A stretch of DNA of 64,000 nt from Stentor coeruleus (taxonomy: Eukaryota; Ciliophora; Heterotrichea; Heterotrichida; Stentoridae), in contig MPUH01000001.1 in NCBI GenBank assembly GCA_001970955.1, positions 62,001 to 126,000 of the forward strand, given 5' to 3'. Below the pieces are notes generated by a model that made no database searches, was not told the DNA's origin, and saw nothing but the letters and a program-made list of their open reading frames with translations. Positions 9,651 to 20,163 of the stretch are shown one piece after another. Numbering within the stretch: the first letter of the stretch is position 1; each line of letters begins with the position of its first letter. A program made the translations under genes and the position numbers.

Positions 9651-10686
9651 TATGTTTGCAAGGATTTTTGTATAATATTTCCAATATGTTTTTTTTGTCA
9701 ATATGGTGTCAGGAAGATATAAATACAAGTACAAGTTTGTTTTTATATAAAAGATTGTTTTATAAGTGTTTTTATAAGATTTTTGTATAGTGATGATAGA
9801 ATTTGCTACTTTTTTGTTTGGATAAATCAGAATTCTAAGTACTTTTAGTAGTTTTTATAAGTAAATGATATAAAATTTATAAAATAATTTTTCTTTTAAA
9901 ACAAGCAAATTGGTTTGAAATTTTAAGAGATTTCAATTATTTACGATTTTAGGAGCTTGGTTTATATATTTAGGGAAAGAAAAATAGTTTATTAAGATAG
10001 TTAATTTACTAAAAATAGCGAGGATAAATTTAGTTATTGAAAGGGATAAGCAATTATAAGGAAGTCTAAACAGTTTGTATCTATTATCAATTATTCTAGG
10101 TGTTATAGTTTAAACATAATCAATTTTTCTTAACTATATTTACAAAACAAAAACATAAAATTTTGAACCCTTTACTCTTTACTCAGTTTCAAGTTTTCAA
10201 AACTTACTTTCTATTTATTAACCAACTTTTTTCATTAATTTTATCAATATCAGCTTAAATTTCGAAAGTTTTTGTATCTTTTTTATGCCTTTTAAAGGTT
10301 TATGAATTTTGATCAAGGCCATACAATTTAAAACCAATTTTCGGATAAACTAAATTCAAGGCAAAATATTATAATACAATTAAAACTTTGCTTTTTTTCT
10401 TTAATAATCATAAAAGAATAAAATTAAGGCTTAAGTTATTCGTTTAATATTTTTCAAAGCATAAACTTAATAGAATATATTTATCTTTATAAACTAACTA
10501 TATACCTTCTCATCAGTTATATTTAATATCAATTTTACACATAAATGGCAAAGGTTAAACTTTTATCAAAGTAATTGAATTATTCTTACAAAATTTAATG
10601 AATACGATTTTTAAACCCAATTAATTTAAACTTCTTAAAATATATAATCCTTTTGCTTCTGCAAGGCGTACTTTACAGTAATAAAT
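9651..10686. other. Intergenic, divergent genes
   Basis: About 1 kb, very AT-rich, changing from G-biased on the left to C-biased on the right. This fits a spacer between two divergent starts. No gene or RNA seen. Confidence 0.5.
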
Positions 10687-11346
10687 ATGGATCATAGATC
10701 AAAGTTTCAGAAAATCTGGACTGCTGAGGTAATTTTTATCTAGGAGGACTTATTGCTGAATGAATTAGTCCAGCAATATGGTAAGAAGAAGTGGAAGTTA
10801 GTGTCTTATTTACTAAGCTTGCAAATAGGGCAAGAAAGACAAGGAAAGCAATGCAGGGAAAGGTGGACTAATAACTTAGATCCTGAAAGATCTAGTCACA
10901 TATGGTCAGAAAATGAGATAAATACACTTTTTCATTGCCAAAGCATTTATGGGAACTCTTGGTCGCAGATTTCTGAGTGTATCCCTGGCAAGAGCCAGAA
11001 CGCCATTAAAAACTGCTTTTATTCCACTATTCGAAGAAATATTCGAAGGTTTAATAAAGGTAAATTAGATAGCGAAAAAATAAAAGGCCCAATCGATAAG
11101 ATTATCAAAATAGATGAAATCAGGCAAATACTGGCAACGGAAAAAAAAAACTCGAAAAATTTATTAATGAAGAAAAGACTTTCTAAAGAATCAATAAAAC
11201 AAATGAATGAAATTTCTCTTACAAATGATGTTGAAATTGAAGATAAAAGGTTATCATATGAAAGGAATTTTCTTGATGATCTTCACATTGTGAGTTTTGA
11301 AGATTTGATTGATTTATACTTTGACAATCAAAACTTTTCTTTATAA
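10687..11346 (+). CDS. Two-repeat Myb DNA-binding protein (15-nt intron)
   Basis: Exon 1 is 10687-10728 (14 codons) and exon 2 is 10744-11346, giving 214 aa. Splicing the 15-nt intron joins KIWTAEEDLLLNELVQQYG in one frame, restoring the start of Myb repeat one. Repeat one has Trp at about 11, 31 and 54; repeat two begins HIWSENEINTLF and contains GNSWSQISECIPGKSQNAIKNCFYS, the usual recognition-helix pattern. The rest is a basic then acidic tail. A nuclear transcription factor of R2R3 type is expected. Confidence 0.88.
10729..10743 (+). other. 15-nt spliceosomal intron
   Basis: GTAATTTTTATCTAG. It ends in an in-frame TAG if retained; removal restores the Myb repeat. Confidence 0.85.
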
Positions 11347-11647
11347 TTTGAAGATCTAACTACATAAACATAAATTTAGTTTTCATTTACTACTATATCA
11401 AAATATATTAATATCTTTTAACTTAAATTTAGAAATTTTTTCTATTATAAGTATTTTTTTTTATAAGACATGGTTTATAGCAGCCGCTAGAACTCGGAAA
11501 ACATAAATTGATTTAATAAAAATATCCTTAAGAAATTAAGTAATTATATATTTTTTAAGACTAATAAGCATATTTGTAATAATATAATAGTCTTATTGCG
11601 TATATATCCAGAAACATCTTTTAAAAGTTTATCGCTGGGAGAATAAT
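11347..11647. other. Intergenic
   Basis: AT-rich. A short GC-richer patch near 11478-11500 has no structure I can name. Confidence 0.4.
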
Positions 11648-13111
11648 ATGGCGAATCTCATTTTAGCAATTTTCATTGTCCAAGCTTTGGGGATTGGGGT
11701 ATATCCTGGGGTTAAAAACTTCATTGGACAAGATGTTTTAGTTAATTTCAAAGAGGCTTTTATCCCAGTTTTTGTCCAAGACATAAAAACAAACTCTTTG
11801 CCCAATACAAATTATTCAGTAAGTTTTTTCTTGACAAAAATGCAATTTAGATTCCATGACATATGGATTAATGAATTAGACTTAACTCCTAGCAAAATGA
11901 ACTTTATTCTTGAATCTCCAAACAAGATTTTACTTGAAATTACAAATATCACCATGAACATGACGGCTAATTTCAACCTAGAATGGTTTGGAAATTATAC
12001 TGGGAATATCACAAACTCAATAACTCAAGCCAATCTGACTTTACCAATAACAATCGGCACAGAGTTTGATATTCCTTATGTCAAATTCCAAGAGATCAAA
12101 ATGAAGTACAAGAAAATGCTCTTTAAGTTCAAGTCAAATAATGCATTTTTAAGTCTTTTTGCTTATACTGAATATATCTGGCCATTGAATCATCTTGATG
12201 AATACATTATCCATCATGCTCTATTAAGCGCTGGGGTAAAACTTAACCCAATAATCTCCAAGTTCCTAAAATCTTTCTCTTACAACCAAGTTATCAGTTC
12301 TTACGACCTCTCTTTAAACTATCACTTATTATCTTTCAATGTAACATCAGGCCAATCTATCAATATTGGTTCAGTTGGAGGCTTCTTAGTCCCAAGTCGT
12401 CCTTATGAATATCCACCTCAACAATCAATGAATTCATCTATTAGTTGGATCTCTACTCAAAGTTTCCGTATTCAAATAACAGACTATTTCTTCAACTCTT
12501 TACTTTGGGGAATCAGTACTGCTGGTTATTTAAATATAACTGTAAGTAACATGTTCCCTCAATATAAAACATTTTTCACAACAAATGGTATGCGTTTAGT
12601 TGTCCCACAATTAGAAAATACATATGGGCCAAACTTCCCAGTTGTTGTGAATTGTGGAGCTGGACATTATCCAAGTGTCTCAATTAATTCAGAAGGAATC
12701 CAAATTTCCAGTTCGTTTATCTGTGTTTTTACAGTTATGAAAAGCATTATCCAGCAACCTGGGTTTACAATTCAGTTTACAGCAAGTAGCCAATTAGGTG
12801 GATATGTGAGTTCAGATCAAGATAATATACAAATTTATTATCAATTATTGGCAAACAGCACAGTTTTAAGCGATTTTATTATATTATACAGTGCAATTGG
12901 GACTATTGACACTGATATTTTAGAAAGCGCGTTTAATTTCGGGATCGCCAGTGTTGTAGCTTTCATTAACCCTAAAATCATCAACTCAGGTTTTACGGTA
13001 CCTATTCCAGATTATATGAGCCTAGTAAACCCAACTCTTTATAATACCCATAGGGCTATTGAACTTGGTGCTGATACAGTCTTCCAGTTCTCTTTATCAG
13101 ATCTTAACTAA
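11648..13111 (+). CDS. Secreted BPI/LBP-family lipid-binding protein
   Basis: 487 aa. A signal peptide (about residues 1-18, ILAIFIVQALGIGVYPG) is followed by VYPGVKNFIGQDVLVNFKEAFIPVFVQDI, the start of a BPI-fold N-terminal barrel, and several NxS/T sites. The length equals that of animal BPI, LBP and CETP. These proteins bind lipid chains or lipopolysaccharide in two long barrels. Here a lumenal or secreted role in lipid transfer, phagocytosis or defence against bacteria is possible but inferred. A diverged paralogue lies at 40568-42016 on the other strand. Confidence 0.78.
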   Translation: MANLILAIFIVQALGIGVYPGVKNFIGQDVLVNFKEAFIPVFVQDIKTNSLPNTNYSVSFFLTKMQFRFHDIWINELDLTPSKMNFILESPNKILLEITNITMNMTANFNLEWFGNYTGNITNSITQANLTLPITIGTEFDIPYVKFQEIKMKYKKMLFKFKSNNAFLSLFAYTEYIWPLNHLDEYIIHHALLSAGVKLNPIISKFLKSFSYNQVISSYDLSLNYHLLSFNVTSGQSINIGSVGGFLVPSRPYEYPPQQSMNSSISWISTQSFRIQITDYFFNSLLWGISTAGYLNITVSNMFPQYKTFFTTNGMRLVVPQLENTYGPNFPVVVNCGAGHYPSVSINSEGIQISSSFICVFTVMKSIIQQPGFTIQFTASSQLGGYVSSDQDNIQIYYQLLANSTVLSDFIILYSAIGTIDTDILESAFNFGIASVVAFINPKIINSGFTVPIPDYMSLVNPTLYNTHRAIELGADTVFQFSLSDLN

Positions 13112-13169
13112 CTTAGGCTTATAAAATCTTAAATTTTTATATATAAAATTAAAGCTGTACATATGTAAA

Positions 13170-13580
13170 TTATAAGTTTAAAGCTTTTATCAAACTCTTA
13201 TCATCATGGCCTAAAAATTCGGTTGGGATTTTTTGTATAGGTGATACAAGTAGATGTGTTAAATTTTTCTCATTAGGGCAGGATTTTATTTTTTTAACTC
13301 GGTTTTGAACTTTTAGATGAGAAACTTTAATGATTTCTTTGATTATGATCTTTGGCGCGGACTTACGAGTTTCAGCAGAACTTTGTCTTTTTGTTAATGC
13401 TTGTGGGATAAAATTCATTGGTGTTTCTTGACAAGTTCTAGGATTTTTGCTTGGCAGTTCGGATTTCCTAGCTCTTTTAGGACTGTTACGATGGGAAGTT
13501 AGGAAGACTGGGATAGATGTGCCACTTTTTACATTAATTTGACTGGATATCGGCTTGGATTTGATAGGTTTCTTTAACAT
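13170..13580 (-). CDS. Hypothetical basic protein, 136 aa
   Basis: Starts MLKKPIKSKPISSQINV and is rich in Lys, Ser and Pro with predicted disorder. No domain is recognised. It is convergent with the BPI-like gene, with only 58 nt between stops. Confidence 0.55.
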   Translation of the reverse strand: MLKKPIKSKPISSQINVKSGTSIPVFLTSHRNSPKRARKSELPSKNPRTCQETPMNFIPQALTKRQSSAETRKSAPKIIIKEIIKVSHLKVQNRVKKIKSCPNEKNLTHLLVSPIQKIPTEFLGHDDKSLIKALNL

Positions 13581-13739
13581 AAAAAATTATTATATTTACT
13601 TTTTAGCTTGAAAAGTTTGAAAACTATATGCTTAAACCATGTTTAGAGTTGGAAATTTATTTTCATTAAGAATTTCATTAATGTTAGGTAGCTTTTGGGT
13701 ATTATATAAAACTTTAGATTTTATTTCAAATTGATAAAT

Positions 13740-15119
13740 ATGATGCGGCATAGGATGCTTAGAGGATTTTCAATATTTTCCAGCTTTTTAAAGATAAACA
13801 AAGAAGCTAGCAAGATTAAGTACGATCTTAAAGTTCCACAAAGAGATCAGACATTTGTTGATAGCAAAATAAGCATAAAAAACTTGAATAGAGGTTGCAA
13901 ACTAATTATTGAAAGCCCAAAATATCCTTGTAATGCATCTATTTTTGTTATGTATTCATCTGGGAGTAAAAATGAAGAGAAGGATGAGAAAGGAGTGCTT
14001 CAAAGCTTGAAAAATACATACTTTGGCATTAAAGAACCTGATCTTTTAGGAAATTTACAATTGATGGGATCTTCAATTGCCATGGATTTTGATCAAGAAA
14101 GCACCTTTTTCTCCGGTACCTTTCTACCAGAATTCACAGAAGACTATCTAAAAACCTTATATTCAATAATCAACAATGAGAAAACTTCAAATGAACAAGC
14201 GATAATAAGTGAAAGATTTAGTCAATTCTGGCAATCACAAAATGCTCAATCTCTAGATTCTGTTTACAAAGAAGTACTTCTTCAAAGTATTTTCACCGAA
14301 CCTTTATCATCCCCATTAAGTGGTGCCAGAGAATTCCTACCTACTATTGAAAAAATAAACTCTTTCTCAGAAACTCACCTCAAAAACTACCCAAGCATTA
14401 TTATCATCAGTGGGATTCAGAATCCTGAACCATTTTCAAATATTTTCCAATCAATTTTCACATCTCTCCTAACAAAGCCACCAACCTCACAACCTGAATC
14501 AAATTTCATATATCAAGACAATTCATTTTTCTGTGATAACGACTTAAGTTTCTATACAATATCTTTCAAAGGAGCTAAACTTTCAGATCCCAACCATCAA
14601 AAACTTGAACTTTTACAATATCTTTACGGCGATAGTTCTAATGAAAATTTTTTTTCTCGAGCTATGGAGTCAAAAAATCAATCAAATATAGCAAAAACTT
14701 TACGTGCTTTTAACATAAGCTATAAAGAAACTGGAGCATTTTCATTTAATATCATAAGTCCTAGTAAATTTGCTAGTAAAGCTCTAAAATTACTTGTTGA
14801 AGAAATTTTGAATCTGGAAAATGTTAATGAAGAAGAATTTGAAAATGCTAAATCAAGAATGATTTTAGATGTTGTTAGAAATTATCAAGATAGAGAGAAA
14901 AGAATTGAAAATTGGGCTAAAGAAATGGATTGTACTGGGAAAATTAATACTTTAAGTGAAGTTATTGAGGGGATAAAAAATATAGGTTTGAAAGAAATTA
15001 AAGATGAACTTAGAGGATTGAGAAAGAGTGAAGGGAATCTTTTATATTTTGGTAAGGAGATTGAAGGATTGCCGAAGTATGAGGATATTAAAGATATGAT
15101 AACTAAGGAAATTAGATAG
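13740..15119 (+). CDS. Mitochondrial M16-family protein, MPP-alpha / complex III core-like
   Basis: 459 aa from the ATG at 13740. The N-terminus MMRHRMLRGFSIFSSFLK is an amphipathic basic presequence typical of mitochondrial import. The body begins NLNRGCKLIIESPKYPCNASIFVMYSSGSKNE, the opening strands of an M16 domain, and has the family length (450-480 aa). The zinc motif HxxEH is absent: the helix after GVLQSLKNTYFG has no His-His-Glu. It is therefore a non-catalytic member such as MPP-alpha or a core protein of the cytochrome bc1 complex. Which of these cannot be told from sequence alone. Confidence 0.7.
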   Translation: MMRHRMLRGFSIFSSFLKINKEASKIKYDLKVPQRDQTFVDSKISIKNLNRGCKLIIESPKYPCNASIFVMYSSGSKNEEKDEKGVLQSLKNTYFGIKEPDLLGNLQLMGSSIAMDFDQESTFFSGTFLPEFTEDYLKTLYSIINNEKTSNEQAIISERFSQFWQSQNAQSLDSVYKEVLLQSIFTEPLSSPLSGAREFLPTIEKINSFSETHLKNYPSIIIISGIQNPEPFSNIFQSIFTSLLTKPPTSQPESNFIYQDNSFFCDNDLSFYTISFKGAKLSDPNHQKLELLQYLYGDSSNENFFSRAMESKNQSNIAKTLRAFNISYKETGAFSFNIISPSKFASKALKLLVEEILNLENVNEEEFENAKSRMILDVVRNYQDREKRIENWAKEMDCTGKINTLSEVIEGIKNIGLKEIKDELRGLRKSEGNLLYFGKEIEGLPKYEDIKDMITKEIR

Positions 15120-15332
15120 ATTAATAGTATATGATTTGAAGATGTTTGTTGTTTAATACTTGGTAATTTTAAGTTTATATTTAATTTATTTTCTTATAAA
15201 AAAAAACTTATAAATCACCTAAATTTATACTAAAAATCCTTCATTCTAACTCATATATTAAACTTTACTAATCACAACTTCTTTAAAAATTATTCAATTT
15301 TCTAAGCTTCTTCAAAACAATAATTATAACCT

Positions 15333-16055
15333 CTAAACTATAAGCCTACTTATCCTCTGAGAAATCTCATCATGATCTCCAAGGTTTTTTTTATCAATAA
15401 TCTCAAGTTTCTCATTAAATTCATAAACTCTTGGAACTCCAGAAGCTACTTCCAAATTTTCAATTTCCCCTTCATAATCATTTAAAAAATGTCTCAAAGC
15501 GCGTACTGTATTTTTATGGGTAACGACAAGAATATTTTTCCCTTTAAGTAAACATGGGGCTATTTTATCATACCAATAAGGAATAACTCGATTTTTTGTA
15601 TCTTCAAGGCTTTCAGAACCTGGAAGGGAATTGCATGGAACAAGGGAATATCTGAAATCATGAGATGGGTGAGTTTCATCAGAAGTGGATATTGAAGGGA
15701 ATTTCTGAGTTAGTCCTCTTCGAACTTCTTGATAATTTTCATGTTTTTTAGCTTCAGATCTAAGAACTCCTTGCATTATACCATAATGTCTTGGATTTAA
15801 TCTCCAGTGTTTTTTGATTTTAACACAATTTAAATCAAGTTCATCTAATACTATACAAGTTGTATGTATTCCTCTTTTCAGTACTGATGTAAAAGCTACA
15901 TCGATTTTTATTCTTCTCATGTACTCTGCTGCTTCTTTACATTGATTCACCCCAAGTTCTGAAAGAGGAACGTCAGTCCATCCAGCTATTTTTCTCTCGT
16001 CATCCCACATACATTCTCCTGCACATAATAGGATCATAGTAGCGTGTCTTGACAT
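15333..16055 (-). CDS. Phosphoglycerate mutase-family protein lacking the phospho-acceptor histidine
   Basis: 240 aa, the length of cofactor-dependent PGM. Family hallmarks remain: GWTDVPLSELG, AFTSVLKRGIHTTCIVLDEL, WRLNPRHYGIMQG and the second catalytic His in VVTHKNTVRALRH. The RHGES motif that carries the phosphohistidine has become CAGEC (residues 11-15), so both the arginine and the histidine are lost (Ala12). Mutase or phosphatase chemistry through a phosphoenzyme should be impossible. It may be a structural or regulatory pseudoenzyme. The start is the ATG at 16055. Confidence 0.82.
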   Translation of the reverse strand: MSRHATMILLCAGECMWDDERKIAGWTDVPLSELGVNQCKEAAEYMRRIKIDVAFTSVLKRGIHTTCIVLDELDLNCVKIKKHWRLNPRHYGIMQGVLRSEAKKHENYQEVRRGLTQKFPSISTSDETHPSHDFRYSLVPCNSLPGSESLEDTKNRVIPYWYDKIAPCLLKGKNILVVTHKNTVRALRHFLNDYEGEIENLEVASGVPRVYEFNEKLEIIDKKNLGDHDEISQRISRLIV

Positions 16056-16416
16056 ATTTATCTTACTTAATTCCTCCTGTAAAAGTTTATTATATCTTCA
16101 ATCTTTTGAATTGAATTATAATTGTATGTGTTAAATATATAATGTGTGTATTAGATAAATGCAAACTTTCTTATACTTATATATACAACTTCAATACCAA
16201 AAATAAATCAACCAAGAATACTTTAAATTTTCCTGTATTTTTAGATAAACAATTATCAATAAAAACTTATTTTACTCGAATAAGCAATTAAGAAATAAGT
16301 AATTATAACTCTTTAGACTATTTTAAAAGTATCCTCAACAGTTTCTTCAAAATATAATTTCTAATAATCTATTACTAATATGTAAAACTTTAACATTTAG
16401 AAGGCCCCCTCATATA
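16056..16416. other. Intergenic, divergent genes
   Basis: AT-rich spacer between the PGM-like and HP1-like starts. Nothing recognised. Confidence 0.5.
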
Positions 16417-17043
16417 ATGGACGAAAACCTCTACAAGGTAGAGAAAATCAGGAAGAAAAAGTATGACGATACAAAAAAAACTTGGGTTTATCTTGTCAAA
16501 TGGTATGGATACGACACTGATGAATCAACTTGGGAACCTGAAGAGAATTTATGCTACATGCCAGAAGTTGTTAATAAATTCAATGAAAAATGGGAAGAAA
16601 GGAAAAAACTAATAAAGCAAAAAAAAGAAGAACAACTTACGCAATTAGCAACACGACGAAAATTAAAATTGACTAGATCAAAAATCGAATCAGATGCTCC
16701 AGCAAAAATCCCTTTTCAAAATCGTGAAGTGAGATTTGCTGATGAACAAAGCGAAGAAGAGGAATCAAGCCAAGAAGAAGAGCTGAAAATCCGATCTTTA
16801 AAGCCTAATGTATCTGAAGATGAAATTCCATTATTTACAAATCTTCGTGTAGCCCATGCAAGAATATATTATAATGATATCATCAAAATTATTGGCTTTC
16901 GTGAGTTCAAAGGTAAAAATTATGTCGCTGTTCTTTTCAAAGCTAAGGAAAACCAAATTTATAGTCCTGCAGTTTTCGATTTGCAAATATTTAAAAGCAG
17001 CTATTCTTCAGTCCTTAAGCAATATTTAATTGATAACTTCTAA
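16417..17043 (+). CDS. HP1-like chromodomain protein
   Basis: 208 aa. Residues 4-57 are a chromodomain (YKVEKIRKKKYDD, then YLVKWYGYDTDESTWEPEENL) with aromatic cage candidates Tyr6, Trp29 and Tyr32, so binding to methylated histone tails is likely. A Lys/Glu-rich hinge follows, with an acidic run near 113-123. The last 55 residues (IIGFREFKGKNYVAVLFKA onward) look like a chromo shadow domain, the dimer and partner-binding module of HP1. It is the expected size of an HP1 protein. Heterochromatin in the macronucleus or development is a fair inference. Confidence 0.85.
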   Translation: MDENLYKVEKIRKKKYDDTKKTWVYLVKWYGYDTDESTWEPEENLCYMPEVVNKFNEKWEERKKLIKQKKEEQLTQLATRRKLKLTRSKIESDAPAKIPFQNREVRFADEQSEEEESSQEEELKIRSLKPNVSEDEIPLFTNLRVAHARIYYNDIIKIIGFREFKGKNYVAVLFKAKENQIYSPAVFDLQIFKSSYSSVLKQYLIDNF

Positions 17044-17851
17044 TAATGGTTAATAAAAGTTATAGAAGTATAGTAAAAAGTTAGTATCTTTATATGATAT
17101 CTGAATTTATATTATAATTACTTCTTAACTCATCAATATACTCTTTTATTGCAGCTCTGTTTAGTGAATTGTAGCAAAATATGTTGTCAAAAGCTATCCT
17201 GACTCTCTGATTTTAGTTTTATTTTCTTTTAAGTTTGTTGGAAATTTGTATAATGTATTATTTAATACCCTGATCATAATAGAAAGTGATACAGCTTGAC
17301 CCTAGAAGTTATTATAATATTCTTTCAACGCAAAGCTATAAATTTATAGCAGCTGAAAGTTTGAATATTTTCTATAGCTCATATAAATATCTAATCCTGG
17401 CTTATAATGTTCATTAGGCCCAAAGACAATACTTGAAGATTTTTCATTGCTTTCTGCCAGGTCCATATCAGGTGGTCTGTATTTTTTATGCTCTTCAGCT
17501 TCAAGCCTTGATTAAATTCATCTTATCTAAAACTATTATTCTTAATTCAAATATAGCTTCTAACTTCCGACAAAATACATTAAATTTCCATTTAATATAT
17601 CTTAATTCCATCTTCTAATTATACAAACTCTTCTCCTTAAATCTTCTAATATCTCTTACAAACCACAATTATCCCTATCAAAACTTAATAATCTCTCCTC
17701 TCCTCTCCATAATCCTAACCTTCCTCCTACAAAATTTCAAAAAATCTTCACCACATTCCTCATACCCATCCTCCTAATCATTTCTCCATTTTTCATCCCT
17801 TATTCTTCACATTCCATTCTTTCATATTTCTGGCGTATTTTAATAAATAGG
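17044..17851. other. Intergenic; possible relic, then pyrimidine-rich leader
   Basis: Around 17395-17520 the minus strand shows short coding-like pieces without a frame I can defend. From 17620 to 17851 the + strand is strikingly C/T-rich and G-poor, directly before the NOG1 start, a clear example of the upstream composition bias seen across the window. Confidence 0.45.
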
Positions 17852-19711
17852 ATGAACTACAACTTTAAGTCCTTGCCAGCAGTGCCAACTGCTAAAGAGC
17901 TTATCGACATAGTTCTATCCAAAACCCAGAGAAAAACGCCAACCGAAATCCACCCTCAAATGCAAATCAGTCGCATTCGTAAGTTTTACATGCGTAAGGT
18001 CAAGTTCACCCAATCAACAATCGAAGAAAAGCTTGGTGGTATGTTGGAAAAGTTCCCTAAACTTGATGATATCCACCCATTCTATGCTGATCTCATGAAC
18101 GTTTTATATGATAAAGACCACTATAAACTAGCTCTAGGCCATGTAAACAAGGCCAACCACATGGTAGAAAATGTGGCTAAAGACTATGTTCGTATGTTAA
18201 AATATGCTGATAGTCTTTATAGAGGTAAAACTTTGAAAAAAGCAGCACTTGGACGTATGTGCACGATCTTAAAAAAACTAACCAATTCACTCACTTACCT
18301 TGAAGAGGTTCGTAAGCATTTGTCTAGGCTTCCAAATATCGATCCAAATAGCAGAAGTTTGATTATAACTGGATATCCTAATGTTGGTAAAAGTTCATTT
18401 ATGAATCTTGTAACCAGAGCTAACGTTGAAGTCCAACCCTATGCTTTTACAACCAAAAGTCTATTTGTTGGACATACTGACTATGATTTCATCCCTTGGC
18501 AAGTTATTGACACCCCTGGATTACTTGATCGTCCTTTAGAACAGAGAAATACTGTTGAAATGCAAGGTATCACAGCTTTAGCCCATCTCAACTCATGTAT
18601 CTTATTTTTCATCGATATTTCTGAAACATGCACTTATAAAATCCCTGAACAAATTCAATTATTTAGAAGTATTCAACCTCTTTTTGTCAATAAACCTATA
18701 GGGATTGTCTTAACTAAAACTGATATAAAAAAATGGGAAGAAGTAGACTTAGAGCATAGAAATGAAATCGAAAGCTTAGCTGCTGAACATAAAGCATTTA
18801 TTGCCCAGGTTTCTAATGAAAACCAAGATGGGGTTATGAACTGTAGGAACTTGGCTTGTGAACAATTAAAAGCTTTTCGTAGCCAATTCAAAAGTAAACA
18901 TACTACTGCAACTTATACAAGGGCTCAACCTTATGTGGCAATGCCTAAAAACCAAATAGAAGATCGTCCTGTGAATATTCCTGAATCAGTCCTTACACAA
19001 ATGCAATCTGGAGAAAAAAGCCCATTTAGTCAGAATATCAAGGAAATGCAAGAAATGAATGGTGGAGCTGGGGTATTTTATATCCCCCCACAAGAACATT
19101 TTGTCGACCTTGAAGATGAAGACTGGAGATATGATGTCATGCCTGAGTTTTTTGAAGGGAAAAATGTTATGGATTATATCGACCCTGATATTATGGACAA
19201 ACTTAATGATTTAGAAAAAGAAGAAGAGGTTTTAGATGATGCTCATGTACCTTTAGATTATGATGAAATGAGAGAGATTTATGAAATTAGAAGGAAGATT
19301 TTCTTAAGACGTAAAAGAATACAACAAGAAAGTATGATAAGAAAAGGTACTTTTAAACCAAAAAGAAAAGAATGGTCTGATGTTAGAGAAGGTCTTGAAC
19401 AATTGGGTATTGATCCGACTCCTCTTAAAGATAAAATTAAGGAAAAAAGGAAAAGGGAAGAATCACCTGAGTTTACAAGTAATGTTGATATGGATATTGA
19501 TGGGGATACTGGAGTTGAGACTATTAAAAAAAGATTTAGGACTAAAAGCAAAAGTTTAGTTAAAGCAAGGAAACCTGGAACTATTAAAGATAATCCAGAT
19601 AGAGAAACTTTGAAACATATGGCTAAGGTTGCTGATAAAAAGCACTTTGACACTAAACCTAAGCATTTGAATACTGGAAAAAGCGGTATTGGCAAAAGAG
19701 ATTATAGGTAG
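17852..19711 (+). CDS. NOG1: Nucleolar GTP-binding protein NOG1
   Basis: 619 aa, normal length for NOG1/GTPBP4. The N-terminal helical domain (YNFKSLPAVPTAKELIDIVLSKTQR) is typical. The GTPase core has G1 GYPNVGKSS (174-182), an FTTKS switch, G3 DTPG (220-223) and G4 LTKTD, followed by the NOG1 C-terminal region with HVPLDYDEMREIYEIR and a basic tail. It is an essential assembly factor of the 60S ribosomal subunit, acting in nucleolus and nucleoplasm. Codon use in the first third is richer in C than in most neighbours, as expected of a highly expressed gene. Confidence 0.97.
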   Translation: MNYNFKSLPAVPTAKELIDIVLSKTQRKTPTEIHPQMQISRIRKFYMRKVKFTQSTIEEKLGGMLEKFPKLDDIHPFYADLMNVLYDKDHYKLALGHVNKANHMVENVAKDYVRMLKYADSLYRGKTLKKAALGRMCTILKKLTNSLTYLEEVRKHLSRLPNIDPNSRSLIITGYPNVGKSSFMNLVTRANVEVQPYAFTTKSLFVGHTDYDFIPWQVIDTPGLLDRPLEQRNTVEMQGITALAHLNSCILFFIDISETCTYKIPEQIQLFRSIQPLFVNKPIGIVLTKTDIKKWEEVDLEHRNEIESLAAEHKAFIAQVSNENQDGVMNCRNLACEQLKAFRSQFKSKHTTATYTRAQPYVAMPKNQIEDRPVNIPESVLTQMQSGEKSPFSQNIKEMQEMNGGAGVFYIPPQEHFVDLEDEDWRYDVMPEFFEGKNVMDYIDPDIMDKLNDLEKEEEVLDDAHVPLDYDEMREIYEIRRKIFLRRKRIQQESMIRKGTFKPKRKEWSDVREGLEQLGIDPTPLKDKIKEKRKREESPEFTSNVDMDIDGDTGVETIKKRFRTKSKSLVKARKPGTIKDNPDRETLKHMAKVADKKHFDTKPKHLNTGKSGIGKRDYR

Positions 19712-20163
19712 TTTTAATAAACATTTCCTGGGATTTAATAGTATTATTGTAGCAGATGAATATAAGAAATTAGTTTGATTATAAGATTAAGGAGATTGTG
19801 ATTTTAGGAATTCTATGATTTGATATTTAGATTTGATGAAAATAGATGATAAGCTGAAGAAAATACTTGGAAAAGTTGGATTTATGATTTTAAAGCATGT
19901 GAGGATGATAGATTTTTAAAGATGATTAGGTTAAAGGAGATAAGTCCAAAGTAAAAGGTGAAATAATGGAATTTAAATATAGAATAAGAGGGAAAAAGAA
20001 AATGCTTTTAGAAAGTTTTAAATAGAGATAACATAATATTTTTTTTCATCATCAAACCAACTTTAAATTATATTTATCTTAAACAAAAATTACCAAATAA
20101 TAGCCCATCTTCCATAAACCTACAATCATCTAATTTTTTCATAAAAATCTTTTTCATCTCTTA
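19712..20163. other. Intergenic, convergent genes
   Basis: G-rich and C-poor up to about 20040, then C-rich and G-poor. The switch marks the boundary between the two 3-prime flanks. No gene seen. Confidence 0.5.

Noticed and set aside
9651-9734. Upstream extension of the EFCAB11-like protein
   Set aside because: The frame is open but lacks an ATG, and its composition is noncoding; the ATG at 9650 starts right at the first EF-hand helix.
17433-17618. Small + strand open frame before NOG1
   Set aside because: No ATG start, low-complexity C/T-rich content, and it lies in the upstream leader region.
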